A DNA stretch of 64,000 nt from Marinobacter alexandrii (GTDB taxonomy: Bacteria > Pseudomonadota > Gammaproteobacteria > Pseudomonadales > Oleiphilaceae): assembly GCF_005871205.1 (NCBI RefSeq), contig NZ_SWKM01000014.1, forward strand, positions 226,001 to 290,000. The letters run 5' to 3'. This document shows, one piece after another, positions 45,560 to 54,150 of the stretch. Within the stretch, counting starts at the first letter, position 1. The number at the start of each line of letters is the position of its first letter. Made by a program: the position numbers and the translations under genes. The notes below the pieces were generated by a model. The model worked only from the letters and a program-made list of their open reading frames with translations, was not told the DNA's origin and searched no databases.

Positions 45560-48494
45560 CTCCCAGGGCAGTCCAAGCAATTTCACCTTCGGCATTCGCC
45601 GCCTGGTACTGGTCGATTCCGCCGGCTTCTGTTACGTGGAAATCCCGGTGGACAACCACGGCCTGATCCTCGGCCCTGGCAACCTGGGGAAGTCCAGCCT
45701 CTTGAATTCACTGCGTCTGTTTTTGTTGCCTGAGAACAATTTCAAGAACAGCCGCAAGAAGTTTGCTTTCCGCAATGCCAGCGCCGGCAGCTTCTACACC
45801 AACGAGGAAAGCTACCAGCATTACTTTCCGAGTCAGTTCAGTTTCCTGATCATGGAAGCCGAGAATCCGGCCGGCGTGCATTGCCAGATTCTGTACCGGG
45901 ACAGCGCCAGCCAGCTCAGCTATGGCCGCGCTTTTGTGCCGGTGGGCTACGACCAGCTGCGGCCACTTTTCTGGAATGGGGATGATGAGGACGGTATCGG
46001 GCAGGCTGTGCCAGAGCTGTCGTTCAGCCGTTTGTCCGAGGCCCTGAAAAAGTTCTCCAAAGACACCCGGCTAGTGAATGACCCGGCCAAACTCAAACAG
46101 ATGCTGTACAGCAGCGAGTTGATGAACGCCGATGCCGTGCGCTATTCCGTACTACCCCTGGGTGAGTCCGATGAGCGCCGGGTGCAGTCTCTGCGCACGC
46201 TGATCCTGCTGCTGTTTGAAATGAAGGCGGACGATCAGGCCATGTCCAATGCGGTGGCCAGCATTATCGAGGCGGACAAGAAGTTTGCCGATGACGCCTT
46301 CGATTTCAACATCGATGAGTTTCTCAACCGGCATGACCAGTTGAAACAGCAACAAACCCAGCTCACCCGAATCGAAAAAGAGCGCCCCCGGTTCGAAAAA
46401 CTCTATCGGGATTACCAGGCGTACCAGACCCTGCTTCGCAGCCAGCACGATTTCGCCGCTTTTAGGGATGGCGTGACCAATGCCTTGAAAGATATTGGCG
46501 CCAGGCGAAAAACTGCTCTGGAGGCCTTCAATGAGCAGAACGACATGCTTCGCCATGTACTGCAAGCCCTGAAAAAACTGGAGCAGGACGCCAGCGGCTT
46601 GAAAGGCGAGATCCGATCCGCGGACCGTCGTCTCAAGCAGGCAGAGCAGAACCAGAAAGATGGCGATTTGCTGGTGTCCCAGTACGGGGAGATGACCCTT
46701 CAGGAAATCGAGGACATCCAGAGAGAGGAACTTGATAGCAAGAAAGGGCACCTGGCTGCCCTCAAGAGTGCCGCCCAGGCGGAAATCCGGCTGGAGCAGA
46801 TCCAGAAAAAGAAGCAGGAGCTTGAGCGCAAACTCGAATCCTTGAGAGATCGGGAAAGCAAGCAACAATGGCAACTGCAAAATCAGTTGGGCGAGTCTAC
46901 CGCTGGGCCGCTACGGGCCGTGGACCCCCGGTTGGTCATGGCCAGCCCGGGCCAGGATCTGGATGCTGACAGCAAGGCGGTCATCGAAGCGTTTGCCCGG
47001 CTGTTCGTGCCTACTGATAGGAGCTTTGACTGGTTCGACGCCGAATACGCGGCCCAGCCAGCCCGACAGACTGACTTTGCAGAGCAGCGCCGGCATCTGG
47101 AAGGGGAGCTTCATGGCCTGGAAAAGGAGCGGGCGGAACTGGCAGACACCGCCAACCAGGAGCATGACCGGCCACGGTTGATCGAGCGCACGGAAAAAGA
47201 GATCCGCGCCATCGAGAAAGATCTGGAAACGCTCCAGCGTTACCCGGCTGCCGCGACCACCCTGCGGGATGCCACCGAGGAAAAACAGGCGGCGGAGGAA
47301 CAGCTGGCCAAACTGGAAGAACAGGCCCGGCTGGAGCAGGAGAAACAGGACGCGGTGCAACAAAAAGCCGCCAAAGCCAGGGCCGAGAAAGAGCGTATCG
47401 AAGAGCGGGAGCGGGAACTGGCCGGCCTCAGCCGCAGCGTGGGGACTGTGGAGCATCGTTTCCCGCATCTGAAAGCTGTGGAAGCCGAAGAGCACTTGCC
47501 CGTTGAAAATGTGTCGGTTGCCGCATTTGATGATTTGCAAACCCAACTGGACGACCTGGAAGAGCGTCGCCGCAGTATCCTTGATCACCTGCGCCAGTTT
47601 GTCTACCTGGGTATTCATGAAGATGCCGAGGGCCAGCTGCAGAAAGATAGCCCGGCGTCATCGGTCATTCGGGAAACGTTCAAGAGCCTGTCGGACCTGT
47701 TTGCCGGTATGGTCGAGCGGTGGAATGTGCTGGAGCAGCAGGTTGGTATCCACAACGAGACCGTGGCGAGCTATCGACAGGCCCTGAAATCCAATCATGA
47801 GCACATTGCCCGTTTTGAAACGCAACTCAACCGTGAACTGGACGGCGTGCGGATCAACGATCTGGTGGAAATCCGCGTGGATATTCACACAGACCCTAAA
47901 TTCCGAAACCTGGTGGAAGAAGCCAACAACATCGACCCCTATGGCAACCAACTGCAGTCTGATGCGTTCTATGATCGCCTGCGTGTGTTTGTGGCGGACT
48001 TTTTCGGGGAGCAGGGCGGTAGCAAGCGTCTGACCATGGATAAGGTGATTACCGGCATTTCCTATCGCACCCGCAAGGAAAACGCCGCGAGCCTGGACAA
48101 AAAAGGCCAGTCCACGTCGACCACGGCACTGATTAATCTGGAACTGGTGTACCGGTTGCTGAAACGGGTGCTGTATCCAGGCGTCCAGCTGTCGTTCCCC
48201 ATGGTGCTGGACGAACTGGCCAGCGTGGACATCAGCCAGATGCCCTCGCTGCTGGAACGATTACGCAAGCAAGGTTTTAACCTGTTCTCCGCCGCCACCC
48301 ACAGCGCCAGCGCGGAAGTGATTTACCTGATCGGCCGGCACCTGGAAGTGGGGCAGATGCGCACGGCAAGGCCCTACAGTCCGCAGCGCAGCCTTGTGTT
48401 CTGGGGCGGTGCTGAGGGTTTTACCAACGGCGAATTGCTGATCCAATGGGCTGATCAGGCCCAGAGCAACCTGCTGGAGCCGGTGGATGAGTAA
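45552..48494 (+). CDS. jetC: JetC/MksB-like SMC ATPase of Wadjet
   Basis: A 980-residue MukB/MksB-class SMC motor. The Walker A is GPGNLGKSS at 41-49, and long coiled coils fill about residues 250-450 and 510-640 with a hinge region between. The C-terminal head has the signature STSTTALINLELVYRLL and the Walker B MVLDE (D887, E888). It loads on and extrudes DNA with JetA and JetB. It overlaps both jetD (upstream) and jetA (downstream, ATGAGTAA) by 8 bases. The coding sequence is GC-rich like the core genome, unlike the Druantia-restriction island next door. Confidence 0.9.
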   Translation: MSDSQGSPSNFTFGIRRLVLVDSAGFCYVEIPVDNHGLILGPGNLGKSSLLNSLRLFLLPENNFKNSRKKFAFRNASAGSFYTNEESYQHYFPSQFSFLIMEAENPAGVHCQILYRDSASQLSYGRAFVPVGYDQLRPLFWNGDDEDGIGQAVPELSFSRLSEALKKFSKDTRLVNDPAKLKQMLYSSELMNADAVRYSVLPLGESDERRVQSLRTLILLLFEMKADDQAMSNAVASIIEADKKFADDAFDFNIDEFLNRHDQLKQQQTQLTRIEKERPRFEKLYRDYQAYQTLLRSQHDFAAFRDGVTNALKDIGARRKTALEAFNEQNDMLRHVLQALKKLEQDASGLKGEIRSADRRLKQAEQNQKDGDLLVSQYGEMTLQEIEDIQREELDSKKGHLAALKSAAQAEIRLEQIQKKKQELERKLESLRDRESKQQWQLQNQLGESTAGPLRAVDPRLVMASPGQDLDADSKAVIEAFARLFVPTDRSFDWFDAEYAAQPARQTDFAEQRRHLEGELHGLEKERAELADTANQEHDRPRLIERTEKEIRAIEKDLETLQRYPAAATTLRDATEEKQAAEEQLAKLEEQARLEQEKQDAVQQKAAKARAEKERIEERERELAGLSRSVGTVEHRFPHLKAVEAEEHLPVENVSVAAFDDLQTQLDDLEERRRSILDHLRQFVYLGIHEDAEGQLQKDSPASSVIRETFKSLSDLFAGMVERWNVLEQQVGIHNETVASYRQALKSNHEHIARFETQLNRELDGVRINDLVEIRVDIHTDPKFRNLVEEANNIDPYGNQLQSDAFYDRLRVFVADFFGEQGGSKRLTMDKVITGISYRTRKENAASLDKKGQSTSTTALINLELVYRLLKRVLYPGVQLSFPMVLDELASVDISQMPSLLERLRKQGFNLFSAATHSASAEVIYLIGRHLEVGQMRTARPYSPQRSLVFWGGAEGFTNGELLIQWADQAQSNLLEPVDE

Positions 48495-49914
48495 ACGCTT
48501 CAGCACCCTGGATACCACTCGGTTGCTGTTCGATCACCCGAAGATTCTGTTCCGGATGATCGAACGGATGGACCGAAACGAAGCCCGATATATTCGCGAG
48601 AGTGATCTGGTGGCCGAGGTGATGGACTATACCCGCACCCTCGGTAATGCCGAACGGGATCGGGTACGGTTGGCACTGAATACCGACAACCTGTTCCGCA
48701 GTGGCCTGGTGATCGACATCATCAAGGCCGAAGGCGAGCGGCGACTGGTGCTTCAGGATGCCCTGATCAACCTGATGCGGGCCTGCAACGCGTCTCTGTA
48801 TCAGGAATTGACGGATGCCCGGCTGAGAGGGCATCTGGTCACCCTGCGGGACGTGCGTAATCGACTGGAAACCAGCAGCTTCAGCGATGCCGATGCTGAC
48901 TTCACCGAATTAAGGGACGACCTGAATGAGCGGGTGAGCCAACTTATCGGCCTGCTCCGTCAGAATGTACTACGCATGCAGACCATCAGTACGCAGCTTG
49001 CGGATCTGTCCGGCGATGCAAGCCGGGCGCCTGAGAAATACCTGGAGTTTCGCCAGAACCTGTTTGAGCAGATCGTTACCCTTTATGAACGCCACATCAA
49101 ACCGACCCTGGTGTTCTTGAACCCGGACACCCGCCTGCCTGATGGCAGCAACCTGTTTGAGACTCTGGAGGCGATGGTCCGGCTGCTGGAAAGCCACGAT
49201 GACCACAGCTTGGCGGACCAGCTGTTCCGCTCCTCCATCAGCCTCAATGCCCTGTATAAGCCCATTCAGGCTGTGGCCCAGGAGGTGGAGCACTTCCTGC
49301 GGAAGACTCGCCAGGGCATGGTCCAGTACAACGCCATGGAGCACTTCTTTGGCAAACTGCGGGAGCTCAAGAGCGAAACCGAGACCCTGAGTCTCAAACG
49401 AAAATGGCTGGAGGGCGGGGACTTTGCCCGCAGTACCGGTTTTCTTGTGGGCTTGCGGGCCCAGCAGCGCCCGAAACACTACGCCTTTGGTAACTCATCG
49501 AGTTATTACCAATTGCTGTTCAGTGAATTGGAACTTCGCCTGAACGATCTTCGCCGGAAAGCCGAGGTGCCGGTTCTTCAGGAGGTGGATGGAAGCGGCC
49601 GCCACACCCGCATCGATGTTCAGCGTATTAACCAGCTCTATCAATGGCTGGAAACCCTTGAGTTGCGGCCGACCACAGACCTGGTGCGGGAACTCCACGG
49701 CCGTCTGGATGGTTTTATCCCGGGCTATCGCTTTCCGGATTTGCTGGCAGCCCTGAATCGTCTGGTGAACTCGCCACCGGAGGGCATGCAGGTCGTTACC
49801 ACCAACCGCTTCCGGATACTGGAGCAGGCATCGTACAGCGATCAGTTTGTCTACAGAAAACGCCGCCTGGAAACGTATCAGCCGGTCCATCAAGAAGAGT
49901 ATCAACATGCCTGA
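48487..49914 (+). CDS. jetA: JetA/MksF-like kleisin subunit of Wadjet
   Basis: A 475-residue helical protein in the position and size of the MukF/MksF-type kleisin JetA. The N-terminal part (about 1-100) looks like a winged-helix domain (DRNEARYIRESDLVAEVMDY), followed by a long helical middle and a basic C-terminus. It would bridge the two JetC heads and bind JetB. It overlaps jetC by 8 bases and jetB by 8 bases. The assignment rests on gene order and general form more than on a diagnostic motif. Confidence 0.82.
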   Translation: MSKRFSTLDTTRLLFDHPKILFRMIERMDRNEARYIRESDLVAEVMDYTRTLGNAERDRVRLALNTDNLFRSGLVIDIIKAEGERRLVLQDALINLMRACNASLYQELTDARLRGHLVTLRDVRNRLETSSFSDADADFTELRDDLNERVSQLIGLLRQNVLRMQTISTQLADLSGDASRAPEKYLEFRQNLFEQIVTLYERHIKPTLVFLNPDTRLPDGSNLFETLEAMVRLLESHDDHSLADQLFRSSISLNALYKPIQAVAQEVEHFLRKTRQGMVQYNAMEHFFGKLRELKSETETLSLKRKWLEGGDFARSTGFLVGLRAQQRPKHYAFGNSSSYYQLLFSELELRLNDLRRKAEVPVLQEVDGSGRHTRIDVQRINQLYQWLETLELRPTTDLVRELHGRLDGFIPGYRFPDLLAALNRLVNSPPEGMQVVTTNRFRILEQASYSDQFVYRKRRLETYQPVHQEEYQHA

Positions 49915-50533
49915 ATTCTCTGACACCATCGAAGCCACCAGCACCATGGACAATTTAAATTCTTCAAGCACTTACGATGAGATTCTGCCTGCCGAAAGCG
50001 CGGCTATTTATCGGGAATTCCAGGCCGGTCGGGTGATTGTTCGTGATGTGTGGGATAGCAATCGCTCCGAGTTGAGGGCTAATCGACTCTACAACCTGCT
50101 GTACAACCACCTGTCCCATTTTCGAACTCTCTACGAACACTTGGGCAGCGAACTGGTGTTTAACGAGACTGGCGCGTTTTTCTATTTGAAGGAAAGTAGT
50201 GACGAGGAGGGCGATGAGCACGATGAGAACGCTTTTCGAGTTCAAGTGATACTGCTGCTGATTGGGCGGTTCTTTGCGCGCAGCGGTCGGGACCTGGATT
50301 ACCTTGGTCGCCCCGATGCCGGGCTGAATGAGCAAGACCTTGCCGCCTTGGCGGGCGATGAAGAATATCAGGAGATCCTTCGGACTGCGCGCTTCGACAA
50401 AGGCTTCTCGGAGGCCCTGGATTATCTGGATAAACGCAATCTGCTGTTTCGTTCCGGTGCCGGCCGCTGCTTCCTGAGCTCCGCCGGTCTCTTTTTTTTG
50501 CAGGAACTGGTCAGGGAGTATGAGCAGGGTTAG
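49907..50533 (+). CDS. jetB: JetB/MksE-like subunit of Wadjet
   Basis: A 208-residue protein resembling MukE/MksE: tandem winged-helix-like segments (RANRLYNLLYNHLSHFRTLY, then LLIGRFFARSGRDLDYL) and a C-terminal FRSGAGRCFLSSAG strand pair. It would bind the JetA kleisin and DNA. The start at 49907 (MPEFSD) overlaps jetA by 8 bases; the open frame begins 60 bases earlier inside jetA without a domain. The last gene of the operon; about 210 non-coding bases follow before the catabolic cluster. Confidence 0.82.
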   Translation: MPEFSDTIEATSTMDNLNSSSTYDEILPAESAAIYREFQAGRVIVRDVWDSNRSELRANRLYNLLYNHLSHFRTLYEHLGSELVFNETGAFFYLKESSDEEGDEHDENAFRVQVILLLIGRFFARSGRDLDYLGRPDAGLNEQDLAALAGDEEYQEILRTARFDKGFSEALDYLDKRNLLFRSGAGRCFLSSAGLFFLQELVREYEQG

Positions 50534-50695
50534 CGGTGGATTTACGGTGTCGAGCTTGTCCATGGTGGTCGTTCAATCAGCTGGTAGTAATTCCATATCG
50601 CCTCGGTTTCGATTGCTAAATCTATGCGACCACAGCTAACACCGTCTTTAAGGGCTTAATCGATTCCCTATTCTGATTCCGATTCCATTTCACAC

Positions 50696-50724
50696 TTGAA
50701 TATTTCGAGCGCTCGTTCTATTTT
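50696..50724 (+). promoter_or_regulatory. Candidate promoter with palindromic operator for the catabolic cluster
   Basis: TTGAAT at 50696-50701 and TATTTT at 50719-50724 are separated by exactly 17 bases, a plausible sigma-70 promoter about 20 bases before the ATG at 50744. The 10-bp perfect palindrome CGAGCGCTCG at 50706-50715 fills the spacer, where a bound repressor would block RNA polymerase. The TetR-type regulator at 60543 is the natural candidate; this link is inference. Confidence 0.5.
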
Positions 50725-50743
50725 TAGTGGCGGAGGTCGAGAT

Positions 50744-51544
50744 ATGAACAATTCCAACAACACGAATCCTAAAAATACGGACTGGTCCCTGCGGGTTGAC
50801 GGCAAGGTTGCATTGGTTACCGGTGCTGCCGGTGGCCTGGGCTACAGCTTTAGTCGATGCCTGCTCGAAGCGGGTGCGACGGTCATTGTCAGTGGCCGCC
50901 GCCGTGAGGCACTGGAATCTCTTAAGGGTGAATTTCCCGAGTATGCTGATCGGATTCATGTCGTCACCATGGATGTCACCGACGAGGGAAGCGTTGCTGA
51001 CGCGTTCGAGACCATGGCAGATGACATCGCCACACCGGATGTCGTGGTTTCGAATGCCGGCGTGGCTACCAGTAAGAAGGCGTTGGACCTGACGGGCTCG
51101 GACTGGGACCGGGTGATCGACACCAATCTCAAGGGCTGCTGGTTGGTTGGTACTGAGGCAGCTCGCCGCCTCTCTGCGGCCAACCGTGGCGGTACCATTA
51201 TTATGATTTCTTCCATTCTTGGTCATCGCGTAGCCGGTAATGTTGCGCCTTATGCAGCCGCTAAGGCCGGTGTTGAGCAACTGACTCGTGCCCTTGCACT
51301 CGAATGGGCGCGTTATGGAATCCGTGTCAACACGCTGGCACCGGGTTACATCGAAACCGACTTGAATCGTGAGTTTTTCGCCAGTGAGCCCGGCCAGAAA
51401 ATGATACGTCGTATTCCTCAGCGTCGTCTGGGGCAGGCAGATGATCTCAGTGGTCCGTTGCTGCTTCTGGCTTCCGGACTTTCCCAATACATGACCGGCA
51501 GCACCCTTGTGGTGGATGGCGGTCATCTTCAATCCTCGCTGTAA
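50744..51544 (+). CDS. LvaD-like SDR oxidoreductase (4-oxoacyl-CoA reductase candidate)
   Basis: A 266-residue short-chain dehydrogenase. The cofactor motif is TGAAGGLG, and the catalytic Y170 and K174 lie in YAAAKAG, with SSILGHR carrying the serine. The start at 50744 follows GGAGG at the right spacing; the longer frame is rejected. By family alone it could be a 3-oxoacyl-ACP reductase-like enzyme. The next four genes match LvaC, LvaA, LvaB and LvaE of the Pseudomonas putida levulinate pathway, in which LvaD reduces levulinyl-CoA to 4-hydroxyvaleryl-CoA, so a 4-oxoacyl-CoA reductase is the favoured reading. It heads the operon; the next gene starts 10 bases after its stop. Confidence 0.75.
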   Translation: MNNSNNTNPKNTDWSLRVDGKVALVTGAAGGLGYSFSRCLLEAGATVIVSGRRREALESLKGEFPEYADRIHVVTMDVTDEGSVADAFETMADDIATPDVVVSNAGVATSKKALDLTGSDWDRVIDTNLKGCWLVGTEAARRLSAANRGGTIIMISSILGHRVAGNVAPYAAAKAGVEQLTRALALEWARYGIRVNTLAPGYIETDLNREFFASEPGQKMIRRIPQRRLGQADDLSGPLLLLASGLSQYMTGSTLVVDGGHLQSSL

Positions 51545-51554
51545 GGAGTGGGCC

Positions 51555-52760
51555 GTGGACTTTAATTTGAACCCCAGGAACGAGTCGTACCGAAAACGCA
51601 TTCGGGATTTTGTCGAGCAGGAGCTGTTGCCCTTGGAGCAGAATCCCGAGGCTTACGATGAGCACGAGAACATTGAGCTTAACTTTCTGGAATCGATGCG
51701 TGCCAAGGCAAAGCAGCAGGGCCTTTGGTGCCTTCAGCTTCCTCAGTCTCTCGGTGGTCAAGGGCTCGATGTCTCCGGTATGGCGGCATGTTACGAAGAA
51801 ATGAATCGCTCCATTTTCGGCCCTGTGGTGTTCAATTCCGCCGCACCGGACGACGGCAATATGATTGTGCTCGCGAAGGTGGGGACCGAGGCTCAGCAGG
51901 AGCGCTGGCTCAAGCCCATTGTTGAGGGCAAAGTGAGTTCATCTTTTGTCATGACCGAACCTGCCCCGGGTTGCGGCTCGGATCCGGGCATGATGCAAAC
52001 CACTGCAACGCGCGAAGGAGACCGATGGGTTATCCACGGCCACAAGCACTATATTACCGGCGCGGCCGAAGCATCCCATTTTATCCTGATTGCCCGGACT
52101 TCTGACGATACCCGTAAGGGCCTCAGCGCTTTCATGTTCCACAAGGATGATCCTGGCTGGGAGATCGTCCGCCGGATTCCGATCATGGGACCGGAAGAAC
52201 ACGGCGGCCACTGTGAACTCCGGTTCGATGGCCTGGAAATCCCGGACGAAAATCGACTGATGGAAGTTGGTGACGGCCTTAAGCTTACGCAGATCCGCCT
52301 GGGCACGGCCCGCTTGACCCACTGTATGCGCTGGCTGGGACTGGCCCGGCGTTCGCTGGAAATAGCCACCGAGTATGTTGATACCCGAGAATCCTTTGGT
52401 CAGACCCTGTCCCAGCGGGAAGGCGTGCAGTGGTTGCTAGGCGAAGCAGCGATGGAGATTCAGATCGGTCGGCTACTGACTATGCATGCTGCTTGGAAGC
52501 TGGACCAGGGTGATTTCGCCCGCAAGGAAGTGTCCATGGCCAAGGTCGCGGTGGCCGACACCCTTCATAAGGCGGTGGATACTGCCATTCAGCTTTGTGG
52601 GGCTCGAGGCTACTCCAAAGATACCCCGCTGGAGTGGATCTACCGTTATGCCCGCCAGGCTCGATTGGTGGATGGCGCTTCGGAAATACACAAGATGGTG
52701 TTCTCGAAGACTCTGCTGGCAGAACGTACGGACTTCTGGCATTGGGGAGTGAAGGACTGA
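51555..52760 (+). CDS. LvaC-like acyl-CoA dehydrogenase family protein
   Basis: A 401-residue flavoprotein of the acyl-CoA dehydrogenase fold. The FAD/substrate-contact segment is MTEPAPGCGSDPGMM, and the C-terminal helix region reads LCGARGYSKDTPLEWIYR and then LVDGASEIHKM. At the usual catalytic Glu position the residue is Asp, as in the ACAD10/11-type branch (from memory). In that branch the protein works with an APH-family kinase on 4-hydroxyacyl-CoA rather than as a simple dehydrogenase. The start is GTG at 51555 with AAGGAG 7 bases upstream. It shares its last base with the start of the kinase gene (TGATG). Confidence 0.82.
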   Translation: MDFNLNPRNESYRKRIRDFVEQELLPLEQNPEAYDEHENIELNFLESMRAKAKQQGLWCLQLPQSLGGQGLDVSGMAACYEEMNRSIFGPVVFNSAAPDDGNMIVLAKVGTEAQQERWLKPIVEGKVSSSFVMTEPAPGCGSDPGMMQTTATREGDRWVIHGHKHYITGAAEASHFILIARTSDDTRKGLSAFMFHKDDPGWEIVRRIPIMGPEEHGGHCELRFDGLEIPDENRLMEVGDGLKLTQIRLGTARLTHCMRWLGLARRSLEIATEYVDTRESFGQTLSQREGVQWLLGEAAMEIQIGRLLTMHAAWKLDQGDFARKEVSMAKVAVADTLHKAVDTAIQLCGARGYSKDTPLEWIYRYARQARLVDGASEIHKMVFSKTLLAERTDFWHWGVKD

Positions 52761-53785
52761 TGTCTGCGCTTGCCGAAACCTTCTGCACGTTTATTGTCCG
52801 GCAAACCGATGCCCGGAGTGCGCGGGTGATCGATTTCGACAAGCTTTCCGGGGGCGCTATCCAGGACAATTTTGGGTTAACGCTAGAGCTGGAGGGCGGC
52901 AGCCGACCGGGCCGGCACGAATTTGTGGTCCGCCAGGACGCTCCCTCCGGGGTGACAGAGAGCCTGAGCAGACCCGAGGAATTCCGCCTCCTTCAAGCAG
53001 CATTCAGTGCTGGTGTTACGGCCCCGGAACCACTCTGGATGTGCGAAAACCCTGACGTTAGCGGACGGGTATTCTACGTGATGACCCGCGCGGCAGGGAG
53101 TGCGTCTCCTCGTAAGCTTGTCAAAGCAAACTTCACCAACAAGCAGCGTCGGAATATCGTGCGACGGCTCGGTACCGAGCTCGCGAGGCTGCACACGGTA
53201 AGGCCACCCCAGCAGGCGTTGGAGTTCCTGCCGCTACCCCATCTGGACAATCCAGCCCTGAGCCGGGTAGCGCTGTATCGTCGTTACTTGAAAGAAATTG
53301 GTGAGCCCCATCCGGTGCTGGAGTGGGCGCTCAACTGGCTTGAGGACAACGCGCCGGAACCGGGTCCAACGGTGCTTTGCCATTGTGACTTCCGGACCGG
53401 CAATTACATGATGGACGGCGACGAGTTGACCGCGGTCCTGGATTGGGAATTCGCGGCCTGGAGCGATCCCTGCGAGGATCTGGGTTGGCTCTGCTGCCGC
53501 AGCTGGCGGTTTGGTGCTGATGACCGGGAGGTTGGTGGGATCGGGGACAAAAAAGATCTCTTGGATGGTTATCGGGAAGCGAGCGGCATTGATCTTGACC
53601 CTTCGGCTGTTCGCTACTGGGAAGTCATGGCTCTGGTTCGTTGGGCGATGATTGCGCTGCAGCAGGCGCGCAGGCACATGTCTGGTGAACAACGTTCACT
53701 GGAGCTGGCATTGACCGGTCGGATGGTGGCCCAGATGGAATTCGACCTACTGAACCAGATTGGTGAATTGGAGGAGGGGCAATGA
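52760..53785 (+). CDS. LvaA-like phosphotransferase (APH family, 4-hydroxyacyl-CoA kinase candidate)
   Basis: A 341-residue aminoglycoside-phosphotransferase-fold kinase. The catalytic loop is HCDFRTGN (H208, D210, N215) and the metal-binding Asp is D228 in LDWEFAAWSDP. The nucleotide-binding N-lobe includes HEFVVRQDAPSG. Its position between an acyl-CoA dehydrogenase-like gene and a DUF6285-like gene is diagnostic for LvaA-type kinases that phosphorylate the 4-hydroxyl of 4-hydroxyacyl-CoA, not for antibiotic resistance. The start at 52760 overlaps the previous stop; the earlier frame is rejected because it lies within the dehydrogenase gene. Confidence 0.82.
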   Translation: MSALAETFCTFIVRQTDARSARVIDFDKLSGGAIQDNFGLTLELEGGSRPGRHEFVVRQDAPSGVTESLSRPEEFRLLQAAFSAGVTAPEPLWMCENPDVSGRVFYVMTRAAGSASPRKLVKANFTNKQRRNIVRRLGTELARLHTVRPPQQALEFLPLPHLDNPALSRVALYRRYLKEIGEPHPVLEWALNWLEDNAPEPGPTVLCHCDFRTGNYMMDGDELTAVLDWEFAAWSDPCEDLGWLCCRSWRFGADDREVGGIGDKKDLLDGYREASGIDLDPSAVRYWEVMALVRWAMIALQQARRHMSGEQRSLELALTGRMVAQMEFDLLNQIGELEEGQ

Positions 53786-54147
53786 TCAATCAGCCCGAAA
53801 CCCGGGATTTGCTTACCGAGGCCCGTCAGGTGTTGCTGAATTCAGTGCGCCCGGAGCTGACGGGCGAGCGAAAATATCAGGTATTGATGATTGCCAATGC
53901 CATGGGTATGGCAATCCGTGAGTTTGAGCAGCGTGAGCGAGGCCGGCCGGAACAGACCGACCGGACCCTCCTGGCATTCCTGGCAGAGCAGGCCCTTGAA
54001 ACCACTGCCGGTGAGGCTGAAACAACCCTTGCGCGGGCCATCCGAGAACGTCACCTGGATGGAACCGATCCGGCCCTGAGGTCCTTGCTTCGGATCCTCA
54101 CAGAGGCCAGGTTGGAGATCAACAATCCGGGCTATCTGAAACGGTGA
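53782..54147 (+). CDS. LvaB-like DUF6285 protein
   Basis: A 121-residue helical protein (LLTEARQVLLNSVRPEL, then KYQVLMIANAMGMAIREFE). This matches the small DUF6285 family found almost always beside APH-type kinases and acyl-CoA dehydrogenase-like proteins; LvaB of Pseudomonas putida is the studied member and is needed with LvaA for kinase activity. No catalytic motif is seen. Its ATG overlaps the kinase stop by 4 bases, supporting a two-protein complex. Confidence 0.8.
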   Translation: MINQPETRDLLTEARQVLLNSVRPELTGERKYQVLMIANAMGMAIREFEQRERGRPEQTDRTLLAFLAEQALETTAGEAETTLARAIRERHLDGTDPALRSLLRILTEARLEINNPGYLKR

Positions 54148-54150
54148 AAC

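Noticed and set aside
52760..53785. Aminoglycoside resistance gene
   Set aside because: The APH fold is present, but the location between acyl-CoA dehydrogenase-like and DUF6285-like genes points to an LvaA-type acyl-CoA kinase.
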